A DNA stretch of 16,974 bases from Spirochaetales bacterium (GCA_007121695.1 SKKC01000317.1:1-16974), one strand, 5' to 3'; positions 1-7,989 are shown, numbered from the stretch's first letter. Notes: generated from the letters alone by a model not told the origin. Program-made: numbers and translations.

Positions 1-329
1 AGAAACAGCACGACGCCGATCCACCCCCAGACTCCGAACGGACGTGAGTTCGAAACCGTTGTAAATGCAAGCGTAAGGTAGATGATGAGAAGCCAGACAC
101 CGACCACGGCAGCTTCCGAGGGTGGCATGGGGCGGGGCAGGAGCACGAGTACGGTCAGGGCCATTCGAAGCGCGATGACTGTCAAAACCCCGATCATAAG
201 CAGGTTCCGCGTCGGCAAGCTTGGTTCGGACGACGCAAGAATCGATCCAAGCGAAGCCGCGGCAACTGCCTGAACTATCAGCCACAACACAATATGCGGA
301 CGTATGCGACTTGTTTTCAGTGCGCTCAT
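1..329 (-). CDS. Partial multi-pass membrane protein, unknown function (3' end outside window)
   Basis: Read on the minus strand, the frame from an ATG at 329 stays open to the window edge and gives 109 residues. Three strongly hydrophobic stretches stand out, at about residues 13-31, 43-64 and 73-92, and a fourth begins near 99. The first is preceded by a short basic N-terminus (KTSRIR), which suggests an inner-membrane protein with a cytoplasmic N-terminus. A purine-rich GGAGGG lies about 15 bases upstream of the ATG, somewhat far for a ribosome-binding site. The gene is divergent from the VOC gene, with 58 bases between the two starts. I do not recognise the family, and the missing C-terminal part prevents a functional call. 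The composition and the regular alternation of hydrophobic segments argue that it is a real gene and not a shadow frame. Confidence 0.72.
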   Translation of the reverse strand, partial: MSALKTSRIRPHIVLWLIVQAVAAASLGSILASSEPSLPTRNLLMIGVLTVIALRMALTVLVLLPRPMPPSEAAVVGVWLLIIYLTLAFTTVSNSRPFGVWGWIGVVLF

Positions 330-375
330 GAAGATAATCGTACACCCTCCGCTTTTGTGTTACCATGGCACCCGC

Positions 376-381
376 AAGGAG
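376..381 (+). promoter_or_regulatory. Shine-Dalgarno deciding the VOC start
   Basis: AAGGAG lies six bases before the ATG at 388. It supports that codon over the upstream in-frame ATG at 304. Confidence 0.8.
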
Positions 382-387
382 CACTAC

Positions 388-777
388 ATGAGCATACACG
401 GCTTTCATCACGTCGCAATCAGAACAAGAGACTTTGACCGTTCACTTCAGTTTTATCGCGAGGTTTTCGGGTTTGAGCCCACCGTCTCCTGGGGTGCTGC
501 CGGTTCCAGGGCAGTCATGCTTGCGGTTGGTTCGGGTGGGCATATCGAGATCTTCGAGCGTCCGGCAGAGAGCTGGGATTCCGAGGCTGCGCTTCTGCAC
601 ATTGCCCTGCGCACCGACACCTGCGACGAACTGACCGAGCGCGCCCGGTCAGCTGGTGCAGAGATCACCGTCGAGCCCAAGGATGTCGACATTCCGAGTG
701 ATCCCCCGTACGCGGTTCGCCTTTCGTTCTTCAAGGGCCCCGACGGCGAGATCATCGAACTGTTTCAGGAGCGATAG
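388..777 (+). CDS. Glyoxalase/VOC (vicinal oxygen chelate) family protein
   Basis: A 129-residue single-domain VOC protein, the usual length for two beta-alpha-beta-beta-beta modules. It opens with the family pattern FHHVAIRT and has the four expected metal-ligand positions: H8, E54, H71 and E124 (in GPDGEIIELF). VOC proteins use a divalent metal for isomerisation, lyase, dioxygenase or resistance chemistry on small molecules; the substrate cannot be read here. The ATG at 388 is chosen because AAGGAG at 376-381 lies six bases upstream. The in-frame ATG at 304 would run into the divergent membrane-protein gene and adds 28 residues that do not fit the fold. It is probably cytoplasmic, as no signal peptide is seen. 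It is convergent with the SDR gene, 18 bases away. It could act in lactaldehyde or methylglyoxal clearance or in sugar metabolism with its neighbours, but that is a guess. Confidence 0.9.
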   Translation: MSIHGFHHVAIRTRDFDRSLQFYREVFGFEPTVSWGAAGSRAVMLAVGSGGHIEIFERPAESWDSEAALLHIALRTDTCDELTERARSAGAEITVEPKDVDIPSDPPYAVRLSFFKGPDGEIIELFQER

Positions 778-795
778 GGGAATACGGCGAGTGGC

Positions 796-1602
796 TTACT
801 CGTCCTGCATGAGTGCCGACCGTCCGCCGTCAACCAGTAGCGTCGTGCCATTTATGAACTGCGCGTACTCGCTGTACAGAAAGGCACACAGCCCGCCAAT
901 TTCGTCTACCGTTCCGATGCGACCGACCGGGTGGCGTTGTTCTGTCCGCTCCCGTTCAGCTGCAGGATCGGGAAAGGAATCGAACCAGGTCTGATTCCCG
1001 TCGGTGTCGATAAAGCCTGGCGCAATGCCTACAGCTCGTATCTCGGGACCCCATTCCAGGGCGAGCGACTGCACAAGAGCGGTCAACGCGTTCTTCGCGA
1101 CGTTGTAGGGAAAGCAGCCGGGAATGGTGGCGTACGCGTGGTTCGAGGTCATTACGATGTATACAGCTTTTCGCTTCTGCCTGCAGGACGACTCGCGCAG
1201 TGCCTCTTTTGAGGCCTGGGCCAGAAGCCAGTGTGATCGCAAGTCCAGGTCCATACACGCGTTCCACGCTGAAAGGTCGCAGCCATCGACTCCTTCGAAC
1301 ACGTTCCGGCCAGCGTTCGATACAACGATGTCCAGGCCTCCGAAGCGGCTCACCGCTGCCTCCACCAGCTTTCGGGGTGCTTCCGCTTCTGCGATGTCTA
1401 TTGAGCGGTATTCGGCCTCCACGTCGAACGCGGTAACAGTGTCGAGAAACGTCTGCGCTCCAGAGCTGTCCCGGGCCCGACGGCCGCAGCCAAAGACATT
1501 GCAACCGCTTTCCGCGAGCGAACGCGCTACGCCGAGTCCAATGCCGCTGCTGACTCCCGTGACCAAAGCGGTGCTCCCTGCGTAATCAATCGTCAGTGCC
1601 AT
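796..1602 (-). CDS. SDR-family NAD(P)-dependent oxidoreductase
   Basis: A 268-residue classical short-chain dehydrogenase. The nucleotide-binding TGVSSGIG is at 15-22, the SNAG motif at 95-98, the catalytic Ser at 153 and the YNVAK motif with Y166 and K170. The C-terminal LLVDGG is typical of the 3-oxoacyl-reductase/sugar-dehydrogenase branch. The residue that aligns with the usual catalytic-tetrad Asn (VNL in relatives) appears to be Asp120 (LDLRS), which is unusual. AGGAGGA lies eight bases before the ATG, an excellent ribosome-binding site. It is the last gene of the minus-strand GH2-RraA-dehydratase-SDR operon, 20 bases after the dehydratase gene. The likely role is oxidation of the released sugar, or of a keto-deoxy acid, in a sugar-acid pathway. 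This follows from context; the substrate cannot be read from the sequence. Confidence 0.93.
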   Translation of the reverse strand: MALTIDYAGSTALVTGVSSGIGLGVARSLAESGCNVFGCGRRARDSSGAQTFLDTVTAFDVEAEYRSIDIAEAEAPRKLVEAAVSRFGGLDIVVSNAGRNVFEGVDGCDLSAWNACMDLDLRSHWLLAQASKEALRESSCRQKRKAVYIVMTSNHAYATIPGCFPYNVAKNALTALVQSLALEWGPEIRAVGIAPGFIDTDGNQTWFDSFPDPAAERERTEQRHPVGRIGTVDEIGGLCAFLYSEYAQFINGTTLLVDGGRSALMQDE

Positions 1603-1622
1603 AGCGTTTGTCCTCCTGCGTC

Positions 1623-2783
1623 TTACACGTAAAAGCCGTCGCGGGCCGTTCGTACGCCCGGGTGTTTCTCGAGTTCCTCTTCCACCAGGTCGACACCAAG
1701 GCCTGGTCGTTCGCTCAGGTGAAGGATTCCGTTTCGTACATCAATCGGTTCGGTAATGACCGTATCTCTCCATGCGACGTCGGTGAACATGAATTCCTGC
1801 CGGAAGAAGTTTGGAATCGACGCGCACACGTGCGCACTCGCGAGCGTGCTCAAGGGACCGTTCGGATTATGCGGGGCAATAAGGGTCTGATATGTTTCGG
1901 CCATGGTTGCGATGCGCTTCATCTCGCTCGGTCCCCCGCAACGGGTAATATCCGGCATGACAATGTCACAGATGTTTTTCTCGAACACCGGACGGAATCC
2001 TGCACGCGTATAGTGCCGTTCTCCAACGCAGATAGCCATGTCTGCCGGTATGCGCTGTCGAAATGCCGCGAGTGTGTCCACGTTCTCGGGTCCGACCGGT
2101 TCTTCGAACCAGCTGATGCGAAAGGGACGCATTCGCTGGGCCATGTCCACAGCGGTGGCGAAGTTCAGAAGCGCGTGTGTTTCTATCATAATGAGCGCGT
2201 CCGGGCCCATCGATTCCCGTACCGCTGCCACAACAGCAACAGCTCGGGCGCGCTCGAACTCTGTCAGCTCGAGGTTCGAGGATAAATCATCACCATAGAA
2301 ATAGTTTGTATGTGCAAACGGATCGAGCTTTACCCCCGTGAATCCGGCTTCGCGAACCGCCTCGGCGGCTTTTCCGTAGGATTCGGGTGTGAACTCTGCC
2401 GTCGTAAACCAGTAATTTGCGTATAGGGGTATCTCTGTGCGAAACGCGCCTCCTAGTAGCTCATACATCGGCATGCCGCAGTACTTCGCCTTCAGGTCAA
2501 GCAGTGCCATGTCGATACCGCTGATCGCACAGAGCGACGCGCCGTAGGGGCCGATCCAGTTCAGATCCCGATACAGCTTGGTCCACGTGTAGTCGGTTTT
2601 GAGGGGGTCCATACCGATGATTCGCTCACCAGCGTGACGCGCTGCGGCTTCTATAACAGGGCTCCCGGGCCAGTTTGTTGCCTCGCCTATACCGGTGTGG
2701 CCGGTATCCGTGTAGATTTTAATAAGTGTCCAGTTGTACTTGATTCCTTCGACAAGCCAGACCTGTACGTCGGTAATCTTCAT
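1623..2783 (-). CDS. Mandelate racemase/enolase-superfamily sugar-acid dehydratase (GalD-like)
   Basis: A 386-residue enolase-superfamily protein with an N-terminal capping domain (about 1-115), a (beta/alpha)7-beta barrel and a C-terminal capping segment. The second-strand motif is K152-x-D154 (GVKLDPF). Metal ligands are E201 (IETH, with H203 two residues on), the FEEP pair at 227-228 and E255 in GER. D278 (MPDITRCGG) and H305 (APHNPNGP) form the Asp-His dyad of the mandelate racemase subgroup, and E330 follows on the last strand. This layout resembles D-galactonate/D-gluconate-type dehydratases, which remove water from an aldonic acid to give a 2-keto-3-deoxy acid. A cycloisomerase acting on an anhydro-sugar acid is an alternative that the residues do not exclude. 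The start has GGGAG about nine bases upstream. The gene lies between RraA (17 bases) and SDR (20 bases). The exact sugar acid is unknown. Confidence 0.92.
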   Translation of the reverse strand: MKITDVQVWLVEGIKYNWTLIKIYTDTGHTGIGEATNWPGSPVIEAAARHAGERIIGMDPLKTDYTWTKLYRDLNWIGPYGASLCAISGIDMALLDLKAKYCGMPMYELLGGAFRTEIPLYANYWFTTAEFTPESYGKAAEAVREAGFTGVKLDPFAHTNYFYGDDLSSNLELTEFERARAVAVVAAVRESMGPDALIMIETHALLNFATAVDMAQRMRPFRISWFEEPVGPENVDTLAAFRQRIPADMAICVGERHYTRAGFRPVFEKNICDIVMPDITRCGGPSEMKRIATMAETYQTLIAPHNPNGPLSTLASAHVCASIPNFFRQEFMFTDVAWRDTVITEPIDVRNGILHLSERPGLGVDLVEEELEKHPGVRTARDGFYV

Positions 2784-2800
2784 GTGTGTGTCTCCCTGTC

Positions 2801-3505
2801 TTAGAGTACGCCATAGGTACGAAAGGCCTCGGCCGCGCCCATGCCCTCTAGAATCGCCTGACGCACGGTACTCTCTGTTCGCGCCTTTTCGAACGCGCGT
2901 TCGAATACCTCGGTCTCGTGGTCGCGTGGTACAACGAGCACGCCGTCGATATCTGCTACTACAATATCCCCGGGATGCACGGGAATTCCGCTGACTTCAA
3001 TGGGTACCCGGAAATCGATGACCTTTCCCCGGCCACGTTGGTCCTGTGCGTAGGGACCAAAGGAGTACACGGGAAATCCGAGATCCAGAATTCCTTCGCT
3101 GTCGCGGATATATCCCTCGCACACCGCTCCGACCGCCCCGCGCGCTTTCATGGCCGTGGCCATGAGCTCACCGACCAGGGCATAGCGGGTACTTGCCCCG
3201 GCACAGACGTATACCTCGTCCTGCTTCAGGTCATCGAGGGCCTCAAGCATGCGCCCGAAGGGGAGCGTGCGTTCGTCATCGCTCACGCGTGAGGCCGACT
3301 GATCGTCGAAAACATCTGCTTCGAGAACAGTCATAGCCCGGCCGATCAGGAGCGGAACACCGGGCCCCTGCTGCAGCGGCCGAATCTGCGGCGCGAGAAA
3401 CTGGTGTCGCAGGCCCAGCTGATCGCAGATGTCGCCAATGACTGCTGTGTAAAGTTCTGTTCGCGCCTGTGCAAAAAGATCTGCATCGCTTTTGAATAAC
3501 AGCAT
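2801..3505 (-). CDS. RraA-like / 4-hydroxy-4-methyl-2-oxoglutarate aldolase-family protein
   Basis: A 234-residue protein of the RraA/HMG-aldolase fold. Characteristic segments are GELMATAMKARG (112-123), the EGYIRD loop with R134 and D135 that in family aldolases bind substrate and metal, and the VVADIDGVLVVP strand. Family aldolases cleave 4-hydroxy-2-oxo acids to pyruvate and an oxo acid; others are RNase E inhibitors. Conserved R-D and the catabolic operon favour the enzyme role. I choose the ATG at 3505 because AAAGGA lies eight bases upstream and because it begins just two bases after the GH2 stop, implying translational coupling. The in-frame start at 3553 would overlap GH2 by 46 bases. 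Because 2-keto-3-deoxy sugar acids are themselves 4-hydroxy-2-oxo acids, this may be the aldolase that cleaves the dehydratase product. That is inference. Confidence 0.91.
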   Translation of the reverse strand: MLLFKSDADLFAQARTELYTAVIGDICDQLGLRHQFLAPQIRPLQQGPGVPLLIGRAMTVLEADVFDDQSASRVSDDERTLPFGRMLEALDDLKQDEVYVCAGASTRYALVGELMATAMKARGAVGAVCEGYIRDSEGILDLGFPVYSFGPYAQDQRGRGKVIDFRVPIEVSGIPVHPGDIVVADIDGVLVVPRDHETEVFERAFEKARTESTVRQAILEGMGAAEAFRTYGVL

Positions 3506-3507
3506 GC

Positions 3508-6171
3508 TTACCGTCCTTTTCGTTCTGAATAGTGTGATGATGAAATTGTCCATGTTCCGGACACTGTGTCCCCGGACTCAAGCGTGTGAACCCGGTAGTA
3601 GGGCTCTACGAAGGGCTCGCTCCCGGCTGCGGCGATCGATAGAAGTAGAATCGCCGAACCACCAGGAAGCACTCGCAGGTGAGCGGGGCCGGACGGTTGT
3701 ACGCTGAAACAGGTTCCGTCGCTCGTTTCGAAATGTACTTCGGTAACGTTTCGCTTCGTTGCAATCCAGTCCGGACTATCCTGTTCCGAACGGGACACCG
3801 AGCCCTGGGTACGACCGACATGGTTATCCGGATAGCAGCTGTGGTCGCCGCTCCGTGTCCATTCGAGACGGACCACCGGACTTTTCAGTCGAAGGACGAC
3901 TCCCGCCTGCCAGGGATCAACGCTCTCCCGAACAGTCCAGCGATACGTTAGATCGACATGGCCTGAAGCGTTTTCTGAATGACTCCAGGAAAACGAGCCG
4001 TCTGCGCAGAGCGTCCCGCACTGGTTTTGAAGTACGATCGGCTTATAGTCCGTGAGTTTCTTCGGTTCGGCAACAAAGTGCCGGGGTACGACAAAGGGCT
4101 CACAGGATTCCACCGGGACATCGGCGGACCGTAGAACTGCGTTGTCTGTTCCGGGATCCACGTGGACATGGTCGCTACGCAAGGTCTCTTCGTCGATCAC
4201 CTGCCCCGATGGAGACCGCACCTCGAAGCACACCGGTGCTCTCGCCTCGTTTGCAGTCGCTGGCAGCGGTATTTTTAGTTCCCGCCGGTCGGTACCCGAG
4301 AGCTCATTGATGGACAGGATACCGGAGTCGTCGCCGCATCGCCAGTAGAGTTCGTACTTGGACAGGAGCTCTGATGCGAGCTGTGTCTCAACAGGTACGA
4401 TGAGGTAGCGTTGCCCCGGCACAACGCGGGCGTTGCGGATCACAAGTTTCACCGGCGAGTAGGCCTTCCGCAGATGGTAATGTTCAGGCTTTGTGTGGCG
4501 GTCTCCGCTGATCACGCCCCAGTGGCCGTATCCTATGAGGCGCCCGTCCTGACTCGAGAAACACTCGTCGACACCTGACCAGACAGAGCCGCCGAGAAAT
4601 GCGGGTGTGCTTCGTATCGCGTCCCACGCAGCGGAGATCGCCTGCCACCACAGGTCTCGCACCCCTGGGTCGGTTTCTAGTTCGCTCCGGTTGTAACAGT
4701 TAATATGGCAGTATTCGTCAAACAACATGGGACGCGTGGACGTTGCGTATTTCGCAAGGCCCTCAGGCCCCGGATAATGGTGTACAGCGATCTGGCAGAA
4801 TGCTGCATCGTCTTCTCTGTAGTCTGCCCAGTTAAATGTACGAAGTCGCCCGGGGTCGATCTGATCCAGGGCGCGGGCAGCCGTCTCAAACGGCGGTGCC
4901 CATAGAGACTCGTTTGCGAGTGACCAGATCATGACCGACGGGTGGTCCCCGTACAGGTGAAGCATTCTGAGACATGAAGAAACGATGCTGTCGTGCCATG
5001 TCGCCTGTTCTTTGCGGCTGAGTTCGTCCCATGGCATCGAACGACGGTCCGAGTTGTCGTAGGGGGCAAATCCGAACGCCCAGCACACTGGTGCTTCGAC
5101 TTCGACAAATATTCCGGCTGCGTCGGTAGCGTCCACGAGTTCTTCGTTCGGGGGGTAATGCGACGTGCGTATAAAGTTCACGTTCGCGTTGCGAAAGAGC
5201 TCTACGTCGGTATCGCAGAGCCCGGGCACGTACGCACGGCCAGCTGTTGGGTGTGCATCGTGTCTGCAGACACCGCGCAGTTTGACAGGGTTTCCGTTTA
5301 CGCGCACCGTCGTGCCGGTGACTTCGACAGTACGCAGACCGATGCGCCGTTCGTACCGTGCCGAGTGCGTGCCGTCTCCTGTATGAAGCAGAAGTGTATA
5401 GCAAAAGGGGTCTTCCGGACTCCACAGACGCGGACTATCAACTTTGAAGGTAAGTGTGTACCGGAACGGAGAAGTAGTGTCATGGGATACGGTCGCCATC
5501 GACGCAGTGTGGGCTTCCTGGTCAAACAGTTCAGCCCGAATGTGCTTCGATGTTGAATCGGATGCGTTCAGCCTGTGGCCTGCAAGTACACCGTCGATCT
5601 GCACGGACGCCGCGCCAGCACCATCCAGTCGGGTTTGTACAATGAGCCCTGCAGGAAAGATGTCGGGTAGTCTCAGTAGTCGAATCTGGCGCAGGATACC
5701 AGTCAGGGGGTGATCGGCGTACTGCGAAGCTTTCGCAATCTCATCCGCCGTGGTTCCGGAGGTCGATGCGATGACGAGTTCGTTCTCGGAGTCCCAGACG
5801 CAGTTTTCCGTCAGATCGTAGGCGGTCGGCAGAAAAGCGCTGTCGTCTGTGCCAACATCGGTTCCATTCAGCCAGACCTGTGAACCACCGTGCACGCAAT
5901 CGATGCGGAGTACGACCCGGTATCCCTGCCAGTCTTCGGGGAGTACAAAACGGGTCCGCAGCAGAACGGTCGAGTCTTCATCGATCTGCATTCCTTGCAG
6001 AAAGCATTCTCCCGGAACGGTTACTACAGTCTTCGAGTGATCGTGTCCTGAGACCGAAGCATGCCACTGACCGGAAAGATCAATAACAGGATCAGATGTA
6101 TCGGTATCTGCGATCGGTATAAGCGGGACGACCGAGTGGGACCGCCCGCAGCTGATTGTCTGTACGCGCAT
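3508..6171 (-). CDS. Glycoside hydrolase family 2 (beta-galactosidase-like)
   Basis: An 887-residue retaining GH2 enzyme counted from the ATG at 6171. Order: jelly-roll sugar-binding domain (from LSGQW near 32, with WLNG near 100), an Ig-like domain, a TIM barrel (about 285-575), and C-terminal beta domains. Barrel landmarks match LacZ: RHD at 303-305, TSHYP at 336-340, acid/base E421 in SLANES, and nucleophile E486 in LFDEY. The C-terminal CYPDNHVG stretch looks like a diverged LacZ domain 5. No signal peptide is seen, so it should act in the cytoplasm on imported glycosides. First gene of the minus-strand operon. The start is uncertain: no Shine-Dalgarno is visible. The frame extends upstream to 6345, but starts at 6246 or 6345 would overlap the divergent AraC gene. 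The substrate could be a beta-galactoside, glucuronide or mannoside; the family alone does not decide. Confidence 0.92.
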   Translation of the reverse strand: MRVQTISCGRSHSVVPLIPIADTDTSDPVIDLSGQWHASVSGHDHSKTVVTVPGECFLQGMQIDEDSTVLLRTRFVLPEDWQGYRVVLRIDCVHGGSQVWLNGTDVGTDDSAFLPTAYDLTENCVWDSENELVIASTSGTTADEIAKASQYADHPLTGILRQIRLLRLPDIFPAGLIVQTRLDGAGAASVQIDGVLAGHRLNASDSTSKHIRAELFDQEAHTASMATVSHDTTSPFRYTLTFKVDSPRLWSPEDPFCYTLLLHTGDGTHSARYERRIGLRTVEVTGTTVRVNGNPVKLRGVCRHDAHPTAGRAYVPGLCDTDVELFRNANVNFIRTSHYPPNEELVDATDAAGIFVEVEAPVCWAFGFAPYDNSDRRSMPWDELSRKEQATWHDSIVSSCLRMLHLYGDHPSVMIWSLANESLWAPPFETAARALDQIDPGRLRTFNWADYREDDAAFCQIAVHHYPGPEGLAKYATSTRPMLFDEYCHINCYNRSELETDPGVRDLWWQAISAAWDAIRSTPAFLGGSVWSGVDECFSSQDGRLIGYGHWGVISGDRHTKPEHYHLRKAYSPVKLVIRNARVVPGQRYLIVPVETQLASELLSKYELYWRCGDDSGILSINELSGTDRRELKIPLPATANEARAPVCFEVRSPSGQVIDEETLRSDHVHVDPGTDNAVLRSADVPVESCEPFVVPRHFVAEPKKLTDYKPIVLQNQCGTLCADGSFSWSHSENASGHVDLTYRWTVRESVDPWQAGVVLRLKSPVVRLEWTRSGDHSCYPDNHVGRTQGSVSRSEQDSPDWIATKRNVTEVHFETSDGTCFSVQPSGPAHLRVLPGGSAILLLSIAAAGSEPFVEPYYRVHTLESGDTVSGTWTISSSHYSERKGR

Positions 6172-6237
6172 GTTGTGCCAGAGTATTGGTGAGTCGGAGT
6201 TTTTGGGAATGGCTTTTCGTACCGGAGATGAAGAATC
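6172..6237. promoter_or_regulatory. Divergent promoter region, GH2 operon / AraC regulator
   Basis: Only 66 bases separate the GH2 start from the AraC start, so both promoters and any operator must lie here or inside the genes. On the minus strand AATACT (6182-6187) lies ten bases before the GH2 ATG and could be a -10 element. On the plus strand GGAG (6224-6227) is the AraC ribosome-binding site. No convincing -35 was found. Confidence 0.45.
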
Positions 6238-7128
6238 GTGCCACATGTGAATCGAGTCTACGCACCGCGAGTACACAACGCCGCCGTAGCATCCGTAAAA
6301 ACGGTCTGGGAGGTAGTGGCAGATGAAACCTACCATGGACTGCATGAGGCTGGGCTTCCGGCCAATGGACTTTTCGTTTCGGTACAGGGTTCAGGAATCG
6401 TTCGCCTCGGAGAGTCCGACCGGCATGAACTCTATTCCGTCGACTCGCCGCAGTTCATGTTCGTACCACGCGGGATACCGTGCAGCTACTGGTCGCGCAG
6501 TGCGGTCAACTGGAAGTTTTTTTACGTCGAGTTCGATGCTCTGAAGAGCCTTGAGACACTCGGAATGACGTATTCGCGTCCCTACGATCTTCCGGTGTCT
6601 GGTCCAGCACTACAGCACTGTCGGAGAATGATTCGCGAACTCGCCGGACACAGCCCGGAAGCCGATGTTGCTGCTGCGGGTGAGTTTACCCGGCTGCTCG
6701 TGTATCTCGCCCGAATGCAGAAGCATCTGGAACCGGGCAGGCCGCTCGCCCGGGCGTGCGGGGAAGCGAAAGGACAGGACGACGCGATCCGGCGTTTACT
6801 GGTGTGGATGGAACGGCATGTCGAGGGACGACACGGTGTATCCGATTTCGTGACAGTGTCCGGCTTGTCTCGCCGGCAGCTGTACCGGAGGTTTCACCGC
6901 GTGACCGGAATATCACCCAAGCAGTATTTTCTCGCGCTCAAAATCCAAGCGGCAAGTCGAAGGCTGCATGCGACCCCGGACACGGTGGCAATGATCGCCG
7001 AGCGATATGCGTTCGCCGACGCGTATCATTTTTCCCGGGCATTTTCGCAGTATATGGGATGTGCTCCGCGTGCGTACCGTCGGATGGTACTACCCCAGTC
7101 CGTGGATGGATCTGAAGCGAGTGGGTGA
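6238..7128 (+). CDS. AraC-family transcriptional regulator (divergent from GH2 operon)
   Basis: A 296-residue AraC/XylS regulator. The N-terminal half is a cupin-like ligand-binding domain (about 40-110, with GSGIVRLG and FVPRGIPCSYW). The C-terminal part has two helix-turn-helix units: about 201-222 (VSDFVTVSGLSRRQLYRRF) and about 249-273, followed by the family signature region with ISPKQY. The start is a GTG at 6238 with GGAG ten bases upstream; a GTG at 6247 is a possible alternative. It is transcribed away from the GH2 operon, the classical layout for a local activator, so it probably controls that operon in response to a sugar or pathway intermediate. Its 3' end overlaps the next, convergent AraC gene by 39 bases. 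The effector and operator are not identifiable from sequence. Confidence 0.92.
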   Translation: MPHVNRVYAPRVHNAAVASVKTVWEVVADETYHGLHEAGLPANGLFVSVQGSGIVRLGESDRHELYSVDSPQFMFVPRGIPCSYWSRSAVNWKFFYVEFDALKSLETLGMTYSRPYDLPVSGPALQHCRRMIRELAGHSPEADVAAAGEFTRLLVYLARMQKHLEPGRPLARACGEAKGQDDAIRRLLVWMERHVEGRHGVSDFVTVSGLSRRQLYRRFHRVTGISPKQYFLALKIQAASRRLHATPDTVAMIAERYAFADAYHFSRAFSQYMGCAPRAYRRMVLPQSVDGSEASG

Positions 7129-7938
7129 TATACCTTCCGATCGCCGAAACACCGTACCAAAGTAGCTTTCACTGTCATAGCCGACCGACCGGGCAACGTC
7201 CCGAATGCGCATGTCCGGGTGTTCAATCAGAAGTAGTTTGCTCTTCGCAATGCGGACACTCGCCACATACTCGAAGGGTCGGGTGTTGAGATACGCACGA
7301 AACAGCCGGCACAGGTATTGCGGAGATACAGAGACCTGCTTTGCCAGATCGGTAATCTGCACGGGCCGGGCGTAGTGTTCGTCTATGTATCGGAAAACCG
7401 GTGTCAGGCGATTGTGGTAGGAGACCTGCGGGTCCTCGTCCCGAAAATGGGTCAGGCGGGCAAGCAGCATCAGCACCGAATACGCAATGGCCGAACACTC
7501 TTCGCCGCGCGGGTCACTTCCCGATTTGATGATACCGAGTGCCCGATGCAGTTCGGCCGAGATCTGTTCCTGATGAACAACCGAATACACCCCTGAATCC
7601 GACCTGCCGATGCTGTCGAGCACTCCGGCCACACTGTTTCCTTCGAATGCAATCCAGTCGACCATCCAGGGTGCGGCACCATCTGCGTGATAATGGTGGG
7701 GCACTCCCGGATGAATCAGCAGCCCTTCCCCCGGAGTTATGTCGAGTGTCTGCCCGGCCAGTGTCAGCGTACCGGATCCCGAGATCGTCTGTACCCACAC
7801 GAACGACGGGTATCCAAACGGTCTGTTGATCGGTTCCTGGTCCCAGTCGCATCCGACGCCAACCAGATAGAACGGCAGAAGTTTCGTCTGTTCAGTCAGC
7901 GTTGCGTAAATAAACCGATCGTCCCGTGAGTATTTCAT
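7090..7938 (-). CDS. AraC-family transcriptional regulator (divergent from transport operon)
   Basis: A 282-residue AraC-type regulator. The N-terminal cupin carries the TISGSGTLTLAG and LLIHPGVPHHYH motifs (about 51-84), which in relatives form the sugar-binding pocket. The C-terminal DNA-binding domain has HTH 1 at about 195-216 (TDLAKQVSVSPQYLCRLF) and HTH 2 at about 244-266 (IRDVARSVGYDSESYFGTVF), ending with the family ISPTRFR. It is clearly distinct from the neighbouring AraC protein. It is divergent from the sugar-transport operon across 272 bases that contain repeated octamers, so it is the likely regulator of transport. No Shine-Dalgarno is obvious before the ATG at 7938. It converges on the other AraC gene with a 39-base overlap. 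Confidence 0.93.
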   Translation of the reverse strand: MKYSRDDRFIYATLTEQTKLLPFYLVGVGCDWDQEPINRPFGYPSFVWVQTISGSGTLTLAGQTLDITPGEGLLIHPGVPHHYHADGAAPWMVDWIAFEGNSVAGVLDSIGRSDSGVYSVVHQEQISAELHRALGIIKSGSDPRGEECSAIAYSVLMLLARLTHFRDEDPQVSYHNRLTPVFRYIDEHYARPVQITDLAKQVSVSPQYLCRLFRAYLNTRPFEYVASVRIAKSKLLLIEHPDMRIRDVARSVGYDSESYFGTVFRRSEGISPTRFRSIHGLG

Positions 7939-7989
7939 GGTTCAGCGTCAGATTAAGATACCTTGCTTTTGTTTCATATATTGATACAT

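Noticed and set aside
304..387. Upstream in-frame extension of the VOC protein
   Set aside because: It overlaps the divergent membrane-protein gene and lacks a ribosome-binding site; the ATG at 388 has AAGGAG at ideal spacing.
1608..2285. 225-codon plus-strand open frame opposite the enolase-superfamily gene
   Set aside because: No family features, and the opposite strand carries a complete dehydratase with all catalytic residues.
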